A stretch of 64,000 bases of DNA from Allobosea sp. (GTDB taxonomy: Bacteria; Pseudomonadota; Alphaproteobacteria; Rhizobiales; Kaistiaceae): the NCBI GenBank assembly GCA_017307955.1, contig JAFKFV010000012.1, forward strand, positions 124,001 to 188,000, written 5' to 3'. The translations under genes and the position numbers were made by a program. Below are positions 59,985-64,000 of this stretch, piece after piece. The number at the start of each line of letters is the position of its first letter. The first letter of the stretch is position 1. The notes below the pieces were generated by a model. That model was not told where the DNA came from. It was given only the letters and a program-made list of their open reading frames with translations, and searched no databases.

Positions 59985-61988
59985 CTAGGCGGGTGAGACG
60001 GCGCCGGTCGCGAGGAGGTCCGGCTGGCCGTCGATGGCGTCGATGATGACGGCGATCTCGGCCGTGATCGCGCTCGCCTGCGGTAGCGCTTCGAGCGCTG
60101 CGAAACGGGATCGAGCGGCCGGAAGATCAGCCGCTGCGAGCGCGCCGAGACCCTCGCAAATGAGGCGGTGCCGATCCGCGTCCAGAGGCGCACGCTTCAG
60201 GCGGATGACCGCCTGTCCGACAGCGAGCAGCGAGAGCAGTGCCCCGGCGTCCGTGAGGCTCGCCTCGGCCGGGATTGCCTCCAGCCGCCGTTCGAGGCGC
60301 CGCGACCAGGCGCCCGGCCGGCTCGCTCCCGCTCGTCGCATCTCCTGACGCAGTTCGTGCAGCGACCGGGTGAGGAAGCGCCGCATGCGCCGCTGTGGGC
60401 CAGGAACGGGCAGGGCGGCGAAGAAGACGACGCCGGCGAGATTGCCGGCGATGATGGCAAGGCAGAGATTGAAATAGGCCGCCGCGTCATAACTCGGCGG
60501 GTTGCCGAGGCCGAGCATGGGGAGGGCGCTGATCGACATCGCGAGGAAGATGACCGGGTGCCAGATCCCGGCCTGCATGACGCCGAGCGCTGCGAACAGC
60601 AGGAAGAGCAGTGCCAGCAGAGCCGGAAAGGTGGTGAGGGCCGGCAGCACGCCGAAATAGAGTGCGCCGGCGACGATCGCCATCAGGCTCGTGCCGAGCG
60701 CGTTGTCCCGCGCGAGCGCCGGAGCGAGGTCGTCGCGGGCGGCGAAGATGAGCGTCGCGACGGCGGTGAAGACGATGGCGAAGCCGCCATTCGACCATCC
60801 GGTTGTGATGGCGAAGGCCGAGACGGCGAGCACGGCAGCGAAGGCGCGAACCGCCGCCAGCAGGCCAAGGAGCGGGTCGTCGATGACGAGCCGCGCCCTC
60901 CGCGCGGGTTGCGGCTCGGCGGCTTGCCCTCTCAGCATGAGCAGCGCATCTGCCGCCAACGCCAGGAACGTGACGACATCGCGGGCCGCGCTTCGCAGCA
61001 ACGCGTCGATCGCCGCGCCGCCCTGCATCGCCTCGAGCGCGACGAGCACCTGCCGGCTTGTCACGCCGATGAAGGCCGGGTCGCGGCCGATGCTCGTCGC
61101 TGCCAGCGGCGCCAGAAGCCGCCCCAGCGACGCGCGCGTCGCGGCGGTGTCCTCGCCGGAGATCCGGCCCGGGTGATGGCCGATCCCGCGCCAGCTCACC
61201 AGGGCGGCGATGAGCGCCTCGCGCGCCGCGGTGAGGTTGCCCCGCCGCGCATGGCAGCGCGCCGATCCGGCGATGGCCGCCCCGATCGCCGCGTTGAGCG
61301 GCGCCAGCGAATGCACGACCCCGCGCCGGGCCGCGCGCATGGCGTCGGTCTCGGCGTCGCTCGTCATCGAGGCGATGAAGCCGGAGGTGAGCTCGCTCGC
61401 GACGCGCGCGATGAGGACCGAGAGCTGGCGGCCGGCGAGGCCGGTATCGGTCACGAGCATCACCATCGTCGCGGCGCCGATGCCGATGCCGATCTCGGAG
61501 ACGCGGATCAGCGAGAGGAAGAAGGCGTTGGTCGGATCACTCAGCGTGTCGGCGAAGATGATCGTCGCCGTGATCCCGGCCAGCGCCGCCGCATAGGCCG
61601 CGAAGCCCTGCAGCGCGATCGCGGCGAAGCCGCAGACGCCGCAGAAGAGCGCCATGCCGAGGATGAGGAGGTCGCGCTGCTGCGCGAAGAGCCCGAGCAG
61701 CGCCACCATGGCCAAAGCGCCGGTGAGCGTCCCGATGATCCGGAAGCGGCCCTTCTGCAGCGACGCGCCGAAGCTCGGCTGGCAGACGATGGCGGCCGTG
61801 GTCGCCGCCCAGAAGGAGTTCGGAAGCTCCAAGTAATAGGTGATCGACAGCGTGAGGCACACCGAGCCTGCCAGGCGAAACGCAAAGAAGAGGCGCGCTC
61901 CGAACTGGCTCCTCAGCCAGAGGATCGCCTGCCGCGGGCCGTGCAGTTCCCGGTCCGCCGCGAGGCCGAAGGGGGACGTCACGCTCAT
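59985..61988 (-). CDS. FUSC-family efflux protein (AaeB-like)
   Basis: A 667-residue inner-membrane protein, close to AaeB in length. It has two blocks of about six helices (30-180 and 365-520), each followed by a long cytoplasmic helical region (180-350 and 530-660). The start LRSQFGARLFFAFRLAGSVC and the motif ELPNSFWAATTAAIVCQPSF are typical of the FUSC family. AaeB-type pumps use the proton gradient to export hydroxylated aromatic acids. Head of the operon FUSC-DUF1656-HlyD; the control region with TAC-type motifs is shared with the divergent peroxiredoxin operon. Confidence 0.9.
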   Translation of the reverse strand: MSVTSPFGLAADRELHGPRQAILWLRSQFGARLFFAFRLAGSVCLTLSITYYLELPNSFWAATTAAIVCQPSFGASLQKGRFRIIGTLTGALAMVALLGLFAQQRDLLILGMALFCGVCGFAAIALQGFAAYAAALAGITATIIFADTLSDPTNAFFLSLIRVSEIGIGIGAATMVMLVTDTGLAGRQLSVLIARVASELTSGFIASMTSDAETDAMRAARRGVVHSLAPLNAAIGAAIAGSARCHARRGNLTAAREALIAALVSWRGIGHHPGRISGEDTAATRASLGRLLAPLAATSIGRDPAFIGVTSRQVLVALEAMQGGAAIDALLRSAARDVVTFLALAADALLMLRGQAAEPQPARRARLVIDDPLLGLLAAVRAFAAVLAVSAFAITTGWSNGGFAIVFTAVATLIFAARDDLAPALARDNALGTSLMAIVAGALYFGVLPALTTFPALLALLFLLFAALGVMQAGIWHPVIFLAMSISALPMLGLGNPPSYDAAAYFNLCLAIIAGNLAGVVFFAALPVPGPQRRMRRFLTRSLHELRQEMRRAGASRPGAWSRRLERRLEAIPAEASLTDAGALLSLLAVGQAVIRLKRAPLDADRHRLICEGLGALAAADLPAARSRFAALEALPQASAITAEIAVIIDAIDGQPDLLATGAVSPA

Positions 61989-62049
61989 GCTCCATCTCCG
62001 ACACGAGGGGGGATGGCACGAGGCTAGGCATCCGGCGGCGAAGCGAAAT

Positions 62050-62136
62050 CATACGCCGGTTGCCGGGCGTAGCACCTTGGTTTGCCGCTTCCGGCGCACC
62101 GGGTGAGCCCGAGCCGATCCGCCAAACCAAAGTATG
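62050..62136. promoter_or_regulatory. Cluster of three TAC-N4-GT motifs in the divergent promoter
   Basis: CATAC-GCCG-GTTGC (62050-62063), AGCAC-CTTG-GTTTG (62071-62084) and CAAAC-CAAA-GTATG (62123-62136, inverted) share the layout of the perfect palindromes at 47690 and 51569, each with one good half. They lie between the FUSC start at 61988 and the peroxiredoxin start at 62228. Confidence 0.5.
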
Positions 62137-62227
62137 AGCGCCGCACGCCAAGGGTCGATTTTCCCAGCGGCAGAGCGGGCGGACAATCGCTGTCATCCAT
62201 CACGGCCAGCCGATGAGGAACGACACC

Positions 62228-62746
62228 ATGACAGACGAGACGGCCCCAGGCGCGGAAGCGCCTCTTCCGCCCGGTATGCGCGCCCCGGACTTCACGCTTC
62301 CCGCGACGCCCGACCAGCGGCTTTCGCTCTCCGAGATGCGCGGGCATCCCGTCATCCTTGCCTTCTATCCGGCCGACTGGAGTCCGGTCTGCGGCGACGA
62401 GGTCGGGCTGCTCAACGCGGTGCTGCCGGAGTTCCACCGCTTCGGCGCACAGCTCGTCGGCATCTCGACCGACGGCGTCTGGTGCCACGCCGCCTTCGCG
62501 GCCGACCGCAAGCTCCATTTCCCGCTGCTCGCCGATTTCGAGCCGAAGGGCGAGGTCGCCCTCCGCTACGGCGTCTACCGCGCCGCGGAGGGCGTCGCCG
62601 ATCGCGCGCTGTTCGTCATCGACGCCGAGGGCGTTATCCGCTGGTCCTATGTCTCGCCGCTCGGCATCAATCCAGGCGCCGACGGCGTCCTCGAGGCGCT
62701 GGAACAGCTTTCCCCGAAGACCCATGCCGAAGGAGCCCCAGCATGA
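62228..62746 (+). CDS. Peroxiredoxin (AhpC/TSA, redoxin domain)
   Basis: A 172-residue cytoplasmic thioredoxin-fold protein; the ATG at 62228 follows GAGGA with good spacing. The peroxidatic region reads FYPADWSPVCGDEVGLLNAV, where most 2-Cys peroxiredoxins have a PxxxT-x-x-Cys-P pattern; Trp-Ser and Cys-Gly replace Phe-Thr and Cys-Pro. One other Cys (VWCHAAF) lies 30 residues later, a possible resolving residue. Expected to reduce hydroperoxides. Its stop overlaps the ATG of the DsbA-like gene, so the two are made together. Confidence 0.85.
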   Translation: MTDETAPGAEAPLPPGMRAPDFTLPATPDQRLSLSEMRGHPVILAFYPADWSPVCGDEVGLLNAVLPEFHRFGAQLVGISTDGVWCHAAFAADRKLHFPLLADFEPKGEVALRYGVYRAAEGVADRALFVIDAEGVIRWSYVSPLGINPGADGVLEALEQLSPKTHAEGAPA

Positions 62747-63288
62747 CCCATGGCATTCCCCCGATCGCCGCCGACGATCACGTCGCCGGTCCCGCCGATG
62801 CGCCGGTGACGCTGGTCGAATATGGCGACTATCAGTGCCCCTATTGCGGCGAGGCCTATCCGGTCCTGAAGGCCGTGCAGGAGGAGATGGGTAGCCGGCT
62901 TCGCTTCGTCTTCCGGAATTTCCCGCTGGTCGACATGCATGTCCATGCCCGCCGCGCCGCGGAGCTTGCGGAGGCCGCGGCCGATGCGGGCGTCTTCTGG
63001 CAGGCGCATGACATGCTGTTCGAGAACCAGGATGCGCTCGACGATCGCAGCCTCGCCACCTATGGCGACCGGCTCGGCCTCGACCGCGCCGCGCTCGTCT
63101 CGGCCTTTGCCGGCCGCTACGACGACAAGATCGAGCGCGATTTCGTCGGCGGTGTCAGGGGCGGCGTCAACGGCACGCCGAGCCTCTTCATCAACGGTCA
63201 GCGCTACGAAGGCCCACGCGATGTCGAAAGCCTTGTCGCTGCTCTGAGCGAGGCGGCCGCGGGACGTGTCCCGCATCCCGTCCCGTGA
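62743..63288 (+). CDS. DsbA-family oxidoreductase without signal peptide
   Basis: A 181-residue DsbA-fold protein with active site CPYC ([14 protein letters not shown], near residue 32) and cis-Pro loop [14 protein letters not shown]. There is no signal peptide, so it should be cytosolic, unlike the DsbA-like protein at 34068. It overlaps the peroxiredoxin gene (ATGA) and has AGGAG before its ATG. A likely role is reductant of the peroxiredoxin or a glutathione-S-transferase-like stress function; this is inferred from coupling. Confidence 0.85.
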   Translation: MTHGIPPIAADDHVAGPADAPVTLVEYGDYQCPYCGEAYPVLKAVQEEMGSRLRFVFRNFPLVDMHVHARRAAELAEAAADAGVFWQAHDMLFENQDALDDRSLATYGDRLGLDRAALVSAFAGRYDDKIERDFVGGVRGGVNGTPSLFINGQRYEGPRDVESLVAALSEAAAGRVPHPVP

Positions 63289-63317
63289 CCGCCCCCGCTC
63301 TTGGCCGAGGTGATCCC

Positions 63318-64000
63318 ATGACCATTCAGCAGAGCGCCCCCGCGGCGCACGCCTTCGATCCGCGATCCGCCGCAGTGCTTGGTCGCGGAACGACCTTCGC
63401 GATGGCCGTCGCCGCAGGCCTCGCCGTCGCGAACATCTATTACAACCAGCCGATGCTCGAACTCATCGAGCAGGAACTGCCCGATCGCCTCGCCGGCGCG
63501 ATTCCGACGGCGACGCAGCTCGGCTATGCGCTCGGGCTGTTCCTGCTGGTGCCGCTCGGCGATCTCGTCGAGCGGCGGCGGCTGATCGTGCTGCAGTTCG
63601 TGCTGCTGGCGATCGCGCTCGCGCTCGCCGCCCTTGCCCCCGGTGCGGCCATGCTGGTAACCGCGTCGCTTGGAGTCGGCCTGCTGGCGACGGTCGCGCA
63701 GCAGATCGTGCCGCTCGCGGCGCATCTCGCGGCGCCGGAGCGGCGCGGGGCGACGGTCGGAACCGTGATGGCCGGGCTGCTCGCCGGCATCCTGCTCAGC
63801 CGTACGCTGGCCGGTTTCGTCGCGGCCCATGCGGGCTGGCGTGACATGTTCTGGCTCTCGGTGCCGCTCGCGCTCGCGGCGGCTTTGCTGATGCGCCTCG
63901 TCATTCCGGTGAGCAGCCCCGATTCGACGCTCCCCTATCCGCGCCTGCTGCGGTCGATCTGGCATCTCTGGCGCCTCTACCCGGCACTCCGTCTCGCCGC
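63318..64000 (+). CDS. MFS transporter, N-terminal part
   Basis: A gene starting at the ATG 63318, 29 bases after the DsbA-like stop, and open to the window's end (227 codons seen). The N-terminal half shows six helices of a major facilitator protein, with the loop 2-3 motif [18 protein letters not shown] (a form of the G-D-R/K-R-R signature) and [11 protein letters not shown] early in the protein, common in YgaY/CynX-like exporters. It probably exports a small molecule and forms one operon with the peroxiredoxin and DsbA-like genes. The C-terminal half lies outside the window. Confidence 0.88.
   Translation, partial: MTIQQSAPAAHAFDPRSAAVLGRGTTFAMAVAAGLAVANIYYNQPMLELIEQELPDRLAGAIPTATQLGYALGLFLLVPLGDLVERRRLIVLQFVLLAIALALAALAPGAAMLVTASLGVGLLATVAQQIVPLAAHLAAPERRGATVGTVMAGLLAGILLSRTLAGFVAAHAGWRDMFWLSVPLALAAALLMRLVIPVSSPDSTLPYPRLLRSIWHLWRLYPALRLA

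Noticed and set aside
60168..62027. 619-codon open frame on the plus strand
   Set aside because: It lies antisense to the clear FUSC efflux gene and has the same low-complexity Arg/Glu composition as other GC-driven shadows.
1..64000. CRISPR arrays, insertion sequences or prophage genes
   Set aside because: No regularly spaced repeats, transposase, integrase or phage structural gene was seen; the tRNA-Leu fragment is the only sign of past integration.

Overview
The window is GC-rich (mostly C or G at third codon positions) and reads as the chromosome of a free-living alphaproteobacterium, most likely in the Hyphomicrobiales (Rhizobiales). Reasons are the density of CUT1/CUT2 sugar ABC transporters, FixL/FixJ-style two-component proteins, an alphaproteobacterial tRNA-Leu, and the codon use. 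I cannot name a genus from sequence alone.

1-32.5 kb is a sugar uptake and catabolism archipelago of five units, each beside a regulator from a different family. (i) A ROK regulator is divergent from a CUT2 (ribose/RbsABC-like) transporter with two permeases, followed by an M24 creatinase/aminopeptidase-like enzyme. (ii) A soluble protein fusing a winged-helix DNA-binding domain to an ABC solute-binding-protein fold precedes an isomerase, a CUT1 transporter and a zinc alcohol dehydrogenase. (iii) A minus-strand CUT1 transporter with a Gfo/Idh/MocA protein is divergent from an internally deleted LacI-type repressor, with three copies of an AACGATTAATC operator. (iv) A CUT1 transporter and a PhyH dioxygenase are followed by a GntR-type regulator; both share a TTATCGATAA site. 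(v) An AraC regulator precedes a CUT1 transporter and a GH2 glycosidase. None of the four CUT1 units encodes an ATPase, so they must borrow one encoded elsewhere.

32.5-40.2 kb holds an intact tRNA-Leu(CAA) next to a broken 5' half of a second one. An envelope thiol operon follows (DsbD, DsbA-like protein, L,D-transpeptidase lipoprotein), divergent from an OmpR/histidine kinase pair, and then a CrcB fluoride channel and an SDR oxidoreductase.

40.2-52.7 kb is a signalling region. It has a 1713-residue protein (pseudokinase, AAA ATPase, TPR-like region, GAF, histidine kinase), a divergent AraC regulator, a secreted alpha/beta hydrolase, a lone receiver, a FixJ-type response regulator overlapping its PAS histidine kinase, Dps and another AraC regulator.

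52.9-64 kb looks like a stress and organic-acid module: a small exported protein, a CPA1 Na+/H+ antiporter, NAD-dependent formate dehydrogenase with oxalate decarboxylase, a DUF1275 membrane protein, an AaeXAB-type efflux operon, and a divergent peroxiredoxin / cytosolic DsbA / MFS operon that runs off the end. A recurrent palindrome of the form TAC(C/G)-N2-GGT(A/T) lies upstream of most of these genes from 47.6 to 62.1 kb. It suggests one regulon, plausibly controlled by the FixJ-type regulator at 48.3 kb.
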